A stretch of DNA of 64,000 bases. It comes from VFKU01 sp964620045 (lineage in GTDB: Bacteria; Hydrogenedentota; Hydrogenedentia; Hydrogenedentales; GCA-2746185). How positions within the stretch are numbered: the stretch's first letter is position 1; each line of letters opens with the position of its first letter. The stretch spans positions 1 to 64,000 of the forward strand of contig CAZUJL010000011.1 in NCBI GenBank assembly GCA_964620045.1, given 5' to 3'. The position numbers and the translations under genes were made by a program. Below are positions 30,730 to 39,539 of this stretch, piece by piece. Below the pieces are notes generated by a model that saw nothing but the letters and a program-made list of their open reading frames with translations, made no database searches and was not told the DNA's origin.

Positions 30730-32450
30730 GTGCATACGCGCCTAATCGGACTCGTCGCGATTTTTATCGTCATCGCGGGCCAAACCTTCGCCGACACCGT
30801 CATGGTGCCGATGCGCGACGGGGTGAAGCTTGCCACGGATGTGCACCTGCCGCCGGAAGGCGGCCAGCCATTTCCCGTTGTGCTCGTCCGCACGGTGTAC
30901 GGTCGAGGGGATGCCTCGCTCGCATCCGGCCTGCACCGCGCCGGCATCGCGCTGGCATCGCGCTGGTCACGCAGGACACGCGCGGCCACGGCGGCAGCGA
31001 AGGCGACAAGCGGTATTTCGTGACCGATGGCTGGGGCACGCTACAGGACGGCGTCGACACCGTTGAATGGCTGAAGGCGCAGCCGTGGTGCAACGGCAAA
31101 ATCGGCACTTGGGGCAGCTCCGCGCTCGGCATGACGTCTACCCTGCTTGCGCCCGCCACGAACTCCCTCGGCGCGCAGGTGATCCACGTCGCGCCCTGCG
31201 ATTTTTACGACACCTACATTCCCGGGGGCGTGCCGCAACGCGCGTTGTCGGAAACCTACCCCATCGTGATGGGCTATCAGACCGAGGCGGTGGAACGCCG
31301 CAAGCATCCGGCTTACGACGACTACTGGAAGCTGCTGAATGCGAAGGCGCGCGCGGGCGATATCACCGCGCCGGGATTTTTCGTGGGCGGCTGGTTCGAC
31401 ATCTACCCGCAGGGCATTCTTGATGGCTTCACGTCGCGCCAATACCACGGCGGTCCCGGCGCGAAGGGCAACAACATGCTCATCATCGGCCCGTGGCCGC
31501 ATGGCGGCGAGCAGACGGTCGGGGATTTCACGTTTCCGGAAAAGACCAAGTTCCAGTGGACGCGCCTTGCGCATCAGTTCCTGCGGCACTGGCTGCTGGG
31601 CGAGGACAACGGGATCATGGATCAGCCGGCGGTGCACTACTACGTGCTCGGCGACTTCGTCGATCCGAACGCACCGGGCAATGAGTGGCGCACGGCCGAG
31701 GATTGGCCGCCGTATCCAACCACGGCGACCTCGTTCTACTTCGCGCAGGATGGCGCGCTCTCGCAGACTGCGCCGAACTCGGCGGATTCGTTGCGTCGCT
31801 TTACCTTTGATCCCACCAACCCCACTCCGTCCGTCGGCGGGCCGAATGTCGCTATTTCGGGCGGGCCGCGCGATCAGCGCCTGATCAGTTCGCGGCCGGA
31901 CGTGTTGAAGTTCGAGACTGCCCCGCTTACGGAAGCCATGGAAGTGACCGGCGCGATCACGGTGTCTTTGCATGTATCGACCGACGCGCCCGACACCGAC
32001 TTCCACGCGAAATTGATCGACATCTATCCGGATGGCCGTGAAATTAACTTGTGCGAAGGCGCGGCGCGGTTGAAGTTTCGCGAGGGCCGCGAACAACCAA
32101 AGCCGGTTGTGCCGGGAACGGTCGTGCCGCTCGAAATTCGCTGCGAGTCGGTCAGCGTTGTGTTCAACACCAGTCACCGGATTGGTGTGCTCGTGTCCAG
32201 CAGCAACTATCCGCGCTTTGAGTTGAATCCCAATACAGGTGCGGATCGCCCGGTATACACCGTCACGCCTGCAGCCGGCGCGACGCCGACCCTCGCCAGT
32301 CAGGTACAGATGAATCGCACGCCGGGTGAACCGCCGGAGGTCATTGCCGATCAGGTGCTCGACGCCTCCAGCGTCCGCAATGCCCGCAACACGGTGTATA
32401 TGGATCGCGAACGGCCGAGCGCGTTGGTTCTGCCCGTCCGCGCGCGTTGA
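30730..32450 (+). pseudogene. CocE/NonD family hydrolase, frameshifted by an 11-bp tandem duplication
   Basis: Two open frames together encode one alpha/beta hydrolase of the X-Pro dipeptidyl-peptidase (S15)/CocE type. The first part (30730 on, GTG start with AAGGAC) has a signal peptide and DTVMVPMRDGVKLATDVHLP. The second part, in another frame and ending at 32450, has the nucleophile motif GTWGSSALGM and the C-terminal beta-sandwich. The sequence GGCATCGCGCT occurs twice in tandem at 30943-30964. Removing one copy restores a single frame reading AGIALVTQDTRGHGGSEGD and a 569-residue protein. It may be a real mutation, a slippage-switchable gene or an assembly error. Confidence 0.88.
30943..30964 (+). 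repeat. 11-bp perfect tandem duplication causing a frameshift
   Basis: GGCATCGCGCT is present at 30943-30953 and again at 30954-30964 with no intervening base. Eleven is not a multiple of three, so the reading frame of the CocE-like gene shifts at this point. Confidence 0.97.
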
Positions 32451-32509
32451 AGCACTCGCGGCGCTCAGCGATAATCTGCGCTCAACGCCGTACTTGGAGG
32501 CCATCCGCA

Positions 32510-33070
32510 ATGCCGCGCATTCCGAAAGCCCGCATCGAAGCCTTGCACGACGAGGAAGCCTGGACCGCGCCGCAGCGCGAGATTCTCGTGCCGATTTCGC
32601 GCAACGGCCGGCTCTACAATGTCCACGCGACGATGGCGAACCATCCGGCGCTGGCGAAGGACTGGATGACGTTCGCGGGGCATATCGTGCGCCGCAGCAC
32701 CGTGCCGCCGCGTGATCGCGAACTCGTGATCCTGCGCACGGCGTGGCTCTGCAAAACGGAGTACGAGTGGGCGCACCACACGCGCCTGGGCCGCAAGGCG
32801 GGCCTCAGCGAGGCGGACATTACCAACATCACCAAAGGCCCGGACGCGCCCGACCTCACGCCGCAGGACAAGCTGCTGCTGCAGGCGGCGGACGAGCTCC
32901 ACAAGGACCAGTTCCTGTCCGACGCGACGTGGAATGCGCTCGCGAAGACCTACAGCAAAGAACAGCTCATGGATCTTGTGTTCACGGTCGGGCAATACAC
33001 GCTCGTCTCGATGGCGCTGAACAGCTTTGGCGTGCAGCTCGACGAAGGCCTTGAGGGATTCCCGAAGTAA
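32510..33070 (+). CDS. Carboxymuconolactone decarboxylase / AhpD-like family protein
   Basis: A 186-residue helical protein. The family core appears as RDRELVILRTAWLCKTEYEWAHHTRLGRKAGLSEADI (about residues 68-104). The CxxxxExxxH arrangement here has a single cysteine, so a CxxC peroxidase-type disulfide is not available; it is closer to the CMD-like group than to true AhpD. The ATG at 32510 has GGAGG nine bases before. It lies 59 bases after the CocE-like gene and probably shares its transcript. Substrate unknown. Confidence 0.86.
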   Translation: MPRIPKARIEALHDEEAWTAPQREILVPISRNGRLYNVHATMANHPALAKDWMTFAGHIVRRSTVPPRDRELVILRTAWLCKTEYEWAHHTRLGRKAGLSEADITNITKGPDAPDLTPQDKLLLQAADELHKDQFLSDATWNALAKTYSKEQLMDLVFTVGQYTLVSMALNSFGVQLDEGLEGFPK

Positions 33071-33091
33071 CCATTGACGTTGAATTCGCTT

Positions 33092-33114
33092 GTAGGGGCG
33101 GGGCCCGCCCCTAC
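33092..33114. repeat. 23-bp near-perfect GC palindrome
   Basis: GTAGGGGCGGG and CCCGCCCCTAC pair around one central base between two convergent genes. Neither side has a T run, so it is not a standard terminator. The motif resembles dispersed GGGGCGGGGCCCGCCCC repeats of other genomes. Confidence 0.7.
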
Positions 33115-33122
33115 CGAAAAAA

Positions 33123-33575
33123 TTAACGCCGCTTCGCTAGAAACTTCTCCAGCTTGTCGAAACCGCTCTCGGATCCGGTTTTGTGCGCGTCGCGTGTCGC
33201 TGCGTCTGGATAGCCGCGCTGCGTAAGCGTCGCGAAGGTGCCGTCTGGAGTTTCGCGTAGTTCGAGCAGTCCGTGCATTACACCAGTATCGCCGAATCCG
33301 TCCACCGGCGTGGAGGTCCATTTCAGGATCGTCGGCGCGTTCACCTGTTGATAGTCCATGTCCCAGGTGTAGGTGTCGCCGGCGCCGCCTGTCATCGAGA
33401 ACCGCGTCCCGCGGCCCGTCTTCGGGTCGACCTGTATGTTCGTGAACCGGAAGCCCTCGGGACACCACCACTGGCGGAGGTCCGCGGGATCGATATAGGC
33501 CTTGAATACGCGCGCGATCGGTGCCTGAAACCGGCGTGTGATTTGAAATGATGTGTCTGCAGCATGGTCGGCCAT
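33123..33575 (-). CDS. SRPBCC (AHSA1-like) domain protein
   Basis: A 150-residue START-like hydrophobic-pocket protein. The sequence ITRRFQAPIARVFKAYIDPADLRQWWCPEGF is typical of the AHSA1/activator-of-Hsp90-like group, followed by TWDMDYQQVNAPTILKWTSTP and an ending with GFDKLEKFLAKR. The ATG at 33575 is preceded by GGGAGG and is preferred to an upstream start at 33644. It is convergent with the CMD gene and divergent from the second sulfatase. Its ligand is unknown. Confidence 0.88.
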   Translation of the reverse strand: MADHAADTSFQITRRFQAPIARVFKAYIDPADLRQWWCPEGFRFTNIQVDPKTGRGTRFSMTGGAGDTYTWDMDYQQVNAPTILKWTSTPVDGFGDTGVMHGLLELRETPDGTFATLTQRGYPDAATRDAHKTGSESGFDKLEKFLAKRR

Positions 33576-33693
33576 CGCGTTTGCCTCCCGCACTACCGTT
33601 CTCGACCTTTTGATTCGGTTTGTCAAGGCCCGCGTGGAGCACATTGATCCAGCCCGATATCAACGTTACGGTAAAGGGCTTCGGAGGAACCTT

Positions 33694-35133
33694 ATGCGCC
33701 GGTTTGTTCGCATTGTCGTCGCCATCGCGGTCGTATCCCTGTCATTCGCGGCATCCGCCGCGCCGCGCAACATTGTCCTGATCCTGACCGACGACCAGCG
33801 TTTCGATGCGCTTGGTGTGCTGAATCCGTACTTCGAGACGCCGAACCTCGACGCGCTCGCGAAGAACGGCATCCTGTTCGAAAACGCCTTTGTGACCACG
33901 GCGCTGTGCTCGCCGAGCCGGGGCTCGATCCTGACGGGACAATGGGCACACAAGCACGGCGTGCTCGACAACGTGACCGCGCTGCCCGAGGACACGCCGA
34001 CGTTTCCGCGCATGCTGCAGCAGGCGGGCTATGAGACGGCATTCATCGGCAAGTGGCACATGGGCGGCGAGAGCGATGCGCCGCGGCCGGGGTTCGACCA
34101 CTGGATCTCTTTTCGCGGCCAGGGGATTTATTTGAACCAGGTCTTCAACATCAACGGCAAGTCCGTGCCGACACAGGGTCACAATGTCGATCGCGTGACG
34201 GATTTCGCGCTGGAATACCTGCGCCAGAAACACGACAAGCCCTTCATGCTGTATGTCTCGCACAAGGCGGTGCATGCGGACTTTGTGCCGGCAGAGCGCC
34301 ACGCGGGCAGCTATGCCGGCCGTGACTATCCGCACCCCGCCACGATGGCGGACACCGAGGAAAACTACGCCGGCAAACCGAACTGGGTGCGCGCGCAGCG
34401 GAACTCGTGGCACGGTGTCGACGGGATGTACAACAAGACCGTGGACTTCGACGACTTCGCGCGACGCTACGCGGAAACGCTGCGCAGCGTGGACGACAGC
34501 GTGGGCCAGATCGTCGCGGAGTTAAAGGCCCAAGGCCTGCTCGAGTCCACGCTGCTGATCTTCAGCTCGGACAACGGCTTTCTGTTCGGCGAGCACGGTC
34601 TCATCGACAAACGCACGATGTACGAGCCGTCCATCCGCGTGCCGTTTATCGCGCACTGCCCGGAACTCTTCGCCGGCGGGCAACGCCGCGCGCAGATGGT
34701 GCTAAACGTCGACCTCTGCCCCACCTTTCTCGAGGCCGCGGGCGTGGCGATTCCGGATACCGTGCAGGGCAAATCGTTTTACCCCATTCTGACCGATGCG
34801 CAGGCGCCGGGCCGCGATGCGTTTGTGTACACCTACTTCTGGGAGCGCGATTTCCCACAGACGCCAACGGTGCTCGGCGTGCGCACGGACCGTTACAAGC
34901 TGATGCGTTTTCAGGGCGTGTTCGACCGCTACGAACTGTATGACCTGCAGGCCGATCCGGACGAACGCCATAACCTCGTGGGCGACTACTACGTGACCAC
35001 CGAAGCCGGCCGCGTCGAATATCGCATCCGCTCGGAAGCCGACGCCGACACGAAGGCCATCTTCAATCAGCTCGATACGCGCCTGAACCAACTGCTCGAC
35101 GAAATTGGTTGTGCCCGCGAACCGCATTGGTGA
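33694..35133 (+). CDS. Exported sulfatase (type I, Cys formylglycine)
   Basis: A 479-residue sulfatase with a signal peptide (residues 1-24, ending AASAAP). Metal site RNIVLILTDDQRFDALGV; active-site motif LCSPSRGSILTGQ; GKWHMGGES; C-terminal half with SSDNGFLFGEHGLIDKRTMYEPSIRVPF, which resembles choline-sulfatase/iduronate-sulfatase-like subfamilies. The ATG at 33694 has CGGAGG seven bases upstream. It is followed after 21 bases by an SDR gene and then another sulfatase, an apparent three-gene operon. Substrate not predictable. Confidence 0.92.
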   Translation: MRRFVRIVVAIAVVSLSFAASAAPRNIVLILTDDQRFDALGVLNPYFETPNLDALAKNGILFENAFVTTALCSPSRGSILTGQWAHKHGVLDNVTALPEDTPTFPRMLQQAGYETAFIGKWHMGGESDAPRPGFDHWISFRGQGIYLNQVFNINGKSVPTQGHNVDRVTDFALEYLRQKHDKPFMLYVSHKAVHADFVPAERHAGSYAGRDYPHPATMADTEENYAGKPNWVRAQRNSWHGVDGMYNKTVDFDDFARRYAETLRSVDDSVGQIVAELKAQGLLESTLLIFSSDNGFLFGEHGLIDKRTMYEPSIRVPFIAHCPELFAGGQRRAQMVLNVDLCPTFLEAAGVAIPDTVQGKSFYPILTDAQAPGRDAFVYTYFWERDFPQTPTVLGVRTDRYKLMRFQGVFDRYELYDLQADPDERHNLVGDYYVTTEAGRVEYRIRSEADADTKAIFNQLDTRLNQLLDEIGCAREPHW

Positions 35134-35154
35134 TCGACTGCCGAGGATCGCTCG

Positions 35155-35955
35155 ATGAGCATGAAGAACAAGGTGGTCGTGGTCACGGGTGCCGGCGGCG
35201 ACGCCTCGGGCCGCGCCATTGCGCGGCGATTCGCGCGGGCCGGTGCGCAGGTCGTCGTGTCGGACATCAACGAGCGCGGCATGCGCGACACCGAGCGCTT
35301 GATCGAGGGCGACGGCGGGCGCGTGGCCGCCTGTCGCGCTGACGTGCGCGATCCGAAGGCCGTGCGACGACTTGTGGCCTATGCCGAAAAAACCTTCGGC
35401 GGGCTTGACGTGATGGTCAACAACGCGAGCGGGAAAATCGTCCCGGAAGTCACGATGGACGACTGGTTCGGCAATCTCGAGGTCGATCTGCTCGGCGCGA
35501 TGTACGGCGTGCGCTATGCCATCGAAGCGATGCGCCGTGCCAAGGGCAAACGGGGAGGCGCGATCGTCAACATCGGATCGACCTCGTCTCTCGGCTATGG
35601 TCCGCCCCACTCCTCCCTGCCCGGCTATGATGCGGCGAAAGCCGCCATCATGCACCTCAGCGCGTCGCTCGCCGGCCTGAAGGAGGAAGGCATCCGCGTG
35701 AATTGTCTTGTGCCGGACTGGATCGCGTCGGGCGACGTGCTCGCCGGAATCGCGGGCCTGTCGGCGAAGGAACGCACGGCGTGGCGTGTTCCGAAAACAC
35801 TGACGACGCCGGGGGAAATCGCCGATGCGGTCTTCGAACTCGCCCGGAACCCGCGGCTCGCGGGCCGCGTGATGGTGTGGTGGAGCGGTCGCAAGCCGGG
35901 CTTCCTGCCGCAAGCCGAGCGCGGTTACACGCGGCTCGAACGAAAGCCGCGGTAG
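35155..35955 (+). CDS. Short-chain dehydrogenase/reductase
   Basis: A 266-residue Rossmann-fold oxidoreductase. The cofactor loop reads VTGAGGDASGRAIA, one residue longer than the usual TGxxxGxG. NNAS is present (VMVNNASGKIV), and the catalytic Ser-Tyr-Lys set is GSTSS plus YDAAKAA. It lacks a signal peptide while both flanking sulfatases are exported, so it probably handles the released product in the cytoplasm. It lies four bases before the third sulfatase. Confidence 0.88.
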   Translation: MSMKNKVVVVTGAGGDASGRAIARRFARAGAQVVVSDINERGMRDTERLIEGDGGRVAACRADVRDPKAVRRLVAYAEKTFGGLDVMVNNASGKIVPEVTMDDWFGNLEVDLLGAMYGVRYAIEAMRRAKGKRGGAIVNIGSTSSLGYGPPHSSLPGYDAAKAAIMHLSASLAGLKEEGIRVNCLVPDWIASGDVLAGIAGLSAKERTAWRVPKTLTTPGEIADAVFELARNPRLAGRVMVWWSGRKPGFLPQAERGYTRLERKPR

Positions 35956-35959
35956 CCTT

Positions 35960-37411
35960 ATGCGCATCACGCGTTTCATCTGGATCACGATCGCCGTTAT
36001 GTGTGCCGCAGGCGCAGGGGCACAGCCCACGCCCGCGCGGCCGAATGTGCTGATCATTCTGAGTGACGATCAACGAGCCGACACCATCTCGGCCTACGGC
36101 AATCCACGCATCAACACGCCCAACCTCGATCGCCTCGTCGCGCGTGGATATAACTTTCGCCGCACCTACTGCATGGGTTCGCCCCACGGCGCTGTGTGCA
36201 TCCCCAGCCGCGCCATGCTGCTGACGGGCCGGTCGTATCTCCGCATCCCGCTCGACCTCGGCAATGTCGATACGCTGCCGCAGCGCCTCCGCGCGGCCGG
36301 TTATACGACGTTCATCACCGGCAAGTGGCACAACGAAGCACCGAGTCTGCTCAAGAGTTTCGAGCAAGGCCGCGCGATCATGCTGGGTGGCATGTCCAAC
36401 CACGAAGCCGTGCCACTGGCGGATATTGGCGACGGCACACTGGTGAATCAACGTACAGACACGCGGTTTTCGTCGGAAATTTTCGCGGACACGGCCATCG
36501 ATTTTCTGAAAAATGCGCCCGCGGACAAGCCGTTTCTGTGCTACGTGCCTTTCACCGCGCCGCACGACCCGCGCATGCCGCCGCCGGCCTACCGCGAGAA
36601 GTACTATGCGAAGCGTCCGCCGCTGCCACCCAATTTCATGTCGCAGCACCCGTTCGACAACGGCGGTCTGCTCACGCGCGACGAAAATCTCGCGCCGTGG
36701 CCGCGTACGCAGGATGTGATCAGCGATCAGCTCGCGGAGTACTACGGGCTTATCGAGCATCTCGATGTGCAAATCGGCCGCGTCCTCGATGCGCTGGCGG
36801 CTTCGCCTTTCGCGGAGAACACCTACATCGTGTTCGCCGCCGACCACGGCATCGCGCTCGGCAGCCATGGCCTGCTCGGCAAGCAGAGCGTCTACGAGCA
36901 CAGCATGCGCGCGCCGCTGATCATCGCCGGGCCCGGCATTCCACACGGCGAGACGCGCGCGCTCACCTATCTGCTGGACGTGGCGCCCACGCTGTATACC
37001 CTGCTCGGCATCGACGCGCCGGGCCCGCTCGACGGCGTTTCGCTCGCGCCGGTGTGGCGTGGTGAAAAATCATCTGTGCGCGACGCCATCTTTCTGGCAT
37101 ACGAAAACAGCCAGCGCGCGATTGTGGAATCGCAGTGGAAACTGATCCGGTATCCGCTGATCAACTACACACAACTGTTCGACCTCGCAAACGATCCCTA
37201 CGAGATGCAGAACCTGGCCGAGATTCCCGAATACGCCGACCGCGTGGACGCCCTGATGGATCGCCTGCGCGCGGAGCAGGCCCACTACGGAGACGGGGCG
37301 CCGCTTACCGTCGAGCGCCCCGCCCGGCGCCAGGTCGACCTCACCGGTATGCGCGGCGAACCCGATCCCTGGCAGCCCGAGTGGATCATCGAAAAGTATT
37401 TCCACCGCTAA
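35960..37411 (+). CDS. Exported sulfatase (type I, Cys formylglycine)
   Basis: A 483-residue sulfatase with a signal peptide (residues 1-22). Metal site PNVLIILSDDQRADTISAYG; active-site motif AVCIPSRAMLLTGR; GKWHNEA; AADHGIALGSHGLLGKQSVYEHSMRAPLI. The subfamily resembles those acting on polysaccharide sulfate esters. It starts four bases after the SDR stop, so the two are co-transcribed. It differs clearly from the other two sulfatases nearby, so these are not recent duplicates. Confidence 0.92.
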   Translation: MRITRFIWITIAVMCAAGAGAQPTPARPNVLIILSDDQRADTISAYGNPRINTPNLDRLVARGYNFRRTYCMGSPHGAVCIPSRAMLLTGRSYLRIPLDLGNVDTLPQRLRAAGYTTFITGKWHNEAPSLLKSFEQGRAIMLGGMSNHEAVPLADIGDGTLVNQRTDTRFSSEIFADTAIDFLKNAPADKPFLCYVPFTAPHDPRMPPPAYREKYYAKRPPLPPNFMSQHPFDNGGLLTRDENLAPWPRTQDVISDQLAEYYGLIEHLDVQIGRVLDALAASPFAENTYIVFAADHGIALGSHGLLGKQSVYEHSMRAPLIIAGPGIPHGETRALTYLLDVAPTLYTLLGIDAPGPLDGVSLAPVWRGEKSSVRDAIFLAYENSQRAIVESQWKLIRYPLINYTQLFDLANDPYEMQNLAEIPEYADRVDALMDRLRAEQAHYGDGAPLTVERPARRQVDLTGMRGEPDPWQPEWIIEKYFHR

Positions 37412-37542
37412 CAAAGGCACGAATCGGCGCGAGCATCTGCTCGTATAATTGCAAGCGAACATAGTTATCTAGTTCTAATTATTAGTCTTTCTAAACACTC
37501 GGAAATTTCGACGGTTTCGTCGGTCTTTTTGGTGTTCGGGCA

Positions 37543-37571
37543 TTGACAGATCGTCACAGATGTCCTACTAT
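37543..37571 (+). promoter_or_regulatory. Sigma-70 type promoter upstream of the heme-c/copper protein
   Basis: TTGACA (37543-37548, perfect -35) is separated by exactly 17 bases from TACTAT (37566-37571), about 50 bases before the chosen ATG at 37620, in an AT-richer intergenic stretch (37412-37619) that otherwise shows nothing. Confidence 0.72.
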
Positions 37572-37619
37572 GCAACGTGGAAAAAGAGGGGACGTTTCGT
37601 CCTAATCGGGAGCTCGACG

Positions 37620-38888
37620 ATGATTCGGTTGTCGTATGCAGTCCGCTTTGGCGGCACGCTGCTCGCCTGCGCCTTTGTTGCGCCGGGCGTGTTCGCTGCG
37701 TCGCAAGAAGGCGGCACGGTTACCTACACGAAAGACGTGTTGCCCATCCTGCAGAAAAACTGTGAGATCTGCCACCGCGCCGGCGGGCAGAACCTCGGCG
37801 GCATGGTCGCGCCGATGGCCTTCACGAACTACGAAGAGACGCGCCCGTGGGCAAAGGCGATCGGCAAGGCGGTCGCCAACAAATACATGCCGCCCTGGCA
37901 CGCCGCGCCGCAGCACCACGGCCAGTTCGAAGGCGAACGTGGCCTGACCGACGACGAGATTGCCACGATCGTCCGCTGGGTGGAAACCGGCGCGACGCGC
38001 GGTAACCCGACCGATGCGCCCGCTCCGCTGGAATGGCCGCAGATCGATGGCTGGACGATCGGCGAACCCGATCTCGTGATCTCGATGCCCGAGCCCTATT
38101 TCGTGCCGGATGACGTGCTCGACGAAACGAAGTACTTCCCGATGAAGCTCACGGAAGAGATGCTTCCAGAGGATCGCTGGGTCAAGGCTGTCGAGTTCCG
38201 GCCGGACAGCGAAGTGGTGCACCACATGATCGCGTCGCCGTTTGGCGGACTCGCCCCCGGCAACATGCCGATCGTGTACCAGGAGGGCTACAGCGCGAAA
38301 GTAACCAAGGGCGAACAAGTCACTTGGAATATGCACTACCACAAGGAGCCGGGCCCCGGCACAGGCCGCTGGGACCAGTCTTCGCTCGCGGTGAAGTTCT
38401 ATCCGAAGGATTACCAGCCCAAGCACGTGCTTTCGCTGATCCCGCTGGGCCCGATGGTGTTTAAAATCCCGGCGGGCGACCCAAACTATCCGGGGACGGC
38501 CGAGTATGTGTTTGCGAAGGACACGCTCATCAATTCGATGATGCCGCACATGCACTACCGCGGCAAATCAGTGCACTATGAACTCCTTTATCCGGATGGT
38601 CGGAAGGAAACGCTGCTGGACGTCCCGCACTTCGACTTCAACTGGCAGACAACCTACCGCTTTAAAGAGCCCAAGGCCGTGCCGGCCGGCACGAAGGTGA
38701 TGATCACCGGTTGGTGGGACAATTCCGCCGACAATATCTGGAATCCGGATCCGACGGCCGATGTGACGTGGGGTGAAGCCACCCACGAGGAAATGCTCTT
38801 CGGCTGGCTCTCCTTCACGAACGCGGATGAGGACGCCACGGCGCACCAGGGCATCCAGAGCTTCAGCGAACTGAACGGCGACGACTAA
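37620..38888 (+). CDS. Cytochrome c domain fused to a copper monooxygenase-like (PHM/DBM) domain
   Basis: A 422-residue exported protein. Signal peptide residues 1-27. A heme-c site CEICHRAG at about residue 51 begins a small cytochrome domain with MPPWHAAP. The rest resembles the two beta-sandwich domains of copper type II monooxygenases: VVHHMIA, NMHYHKEPG, HMHYRGK and an EEMLFGW motif, which correspond to copper ligands (histidines, HxH and the methionine of EM). ATG at 37620 with GGGAG seven bases upstream. A longer paralogue lies at 53042-54580. The substrate is unknown. Confidence 0.85.
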   Translation: MIRLSYAVRFGGTLLACAFVAPGVFAASQEGGTVTYTKDVLPILQKNCEICHRAGGQNLGGMVAPMAFTNYEETRPWAKAIGKAVANKYMPPWHAAPQHHGQFEGERGLTDDEIATIVRWVETGATRGNPTDAPAPLEWPQIDGWTIGEPDLVISMPEPYFVPDDVLDETKYFPMKLTEEMLPEDRWVKAVEFRPDSEVVHHMIASPFGGLAPGNMPIVYQEGYSAKVTKGEQVTWNMHYHKEPGPGTGRWDQSSLAVKFYPKDYQPKHVLSLIPLGPMVFKIPAGDPNYPGTAEYVFAKDTLINSMMPHMHYRGKSVHYELLYPDGRKETLLDVPHFDFNWQTTYRFKEPKAVPAGTKVMITGWWDNSADNIWNPDPTADVTWGEATHEEMLFGWLSFTNADEDATAHQGIQSFSELNGDD

Positions 38889-38907
38889 GACATCGCTACA
38901 AATGACA

Positions 38908-38950
38908 ATCGGCCCGCGGAGACGATCTCCGCGGGCCGATTTGTGTTTTT
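38908..38950 (+). terminator. Rho-independent terminator
   Basis: A perfect 15-bp stem (ATCGGCCCGCGGAGA at 38908-38922 with its complement at 38926-38940), a 3-base loop and TTGTGTTTTT after it, 19 bases past the heme-c/copper protein stop. Confidence 0.95.
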
Positions 38951-39020
38951 CGTCCGTTAAACAAAAGTCGACTCACGGATGCTTTCATGGTGCTCTGTGG
39001 TGAGCTGACGGAGTAGAGCG

Positions 39021-39539
39021 CTAGTCGCCGATGGGAATGGGACCGAGACAATCCAGCAGATCGAGGAGCTCGGATTCGGCACCGAGTGCGACATAAAACT
39101 CTCGGCAGCCAGGGCACACCGTGCGGGACTCAAAACTAAACGCGGATTCGTGAAGTTCGCGGTGCCAATGGAACAGGCAGTGTCGGCGCGGACACTGGAG
39201 ATCCTCGGGCTCCAGCAGGGCGTTCTCGTTCAGCGCGCCAAGTTGGGTCCGCGCGACGAGGTAGCACGTCCGCATGTACTCGATGCTGGAGATGCCCGAG
39301 TATTTGGCGAGCTCGCGACTTTCCCGGGTCGTGATGCGCGCGAGATTGCGGTTCACGAGATAGACCGGCCGGGGTTGGGCTTCGTTTGTGAAGCAGAAGT
39401 GCACGTGCTTCACAACGAGGTCCTCTGCATGCCTGGGCGAACCGTGTTCGCCCACGAAAAATTGCGCGAGTTCCTTCAAATCAATAGCGGACTCATAGGT
39501 CGAGTACACCGCAATCGGTTTTGCAGCAGGCATAGACAT
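39021..39539 (-). CDS. Orphan protein with a zinc-ribbon-like C-terminus
   Basis: A 172-residue protein from the ATG at 39539; the frame is open to 39749, but the upstream part is AT-rich and not protein-like. I do not recognise a family. The N-terminal 115 residues look like a compact alpha/beta domain (KPIAVYSTYESAIDLKELAQFF, VYLVNRNLARITTRESRELAKYSGISSIEYMRTCYLVAR). The C-terminal part has C116, C121, C142 and C145 (CPRRHC...CPGC) with four nearby histidines, consistent with zinc binding. Composition is less GC-rich than its neighbours, suggesting transfer. The start site has no strong ribosome-binding site. Confidence 0.6.
   Translation of the reverse strand: MSMPAAKPIAVYSTYESAIDLKELAQFFVGEHGSPRHAEDLVVKHVHFCFTNEAQPRPVYLVNRNLARITTRESRELAKYSGISSIEYMRTCYLVARTQLGALNENALLEPEDLQCPRRHCLFHWHRELHESAFSFESRTVCPGCREFYVALGAESELLDLLDCLGPIPIGD

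Noticed and set aside
33092..33114. GC palindrome as a bidirectional terminator
   Set aside because: There is no T run after it on either strand, so it is listed as a repeat instead.
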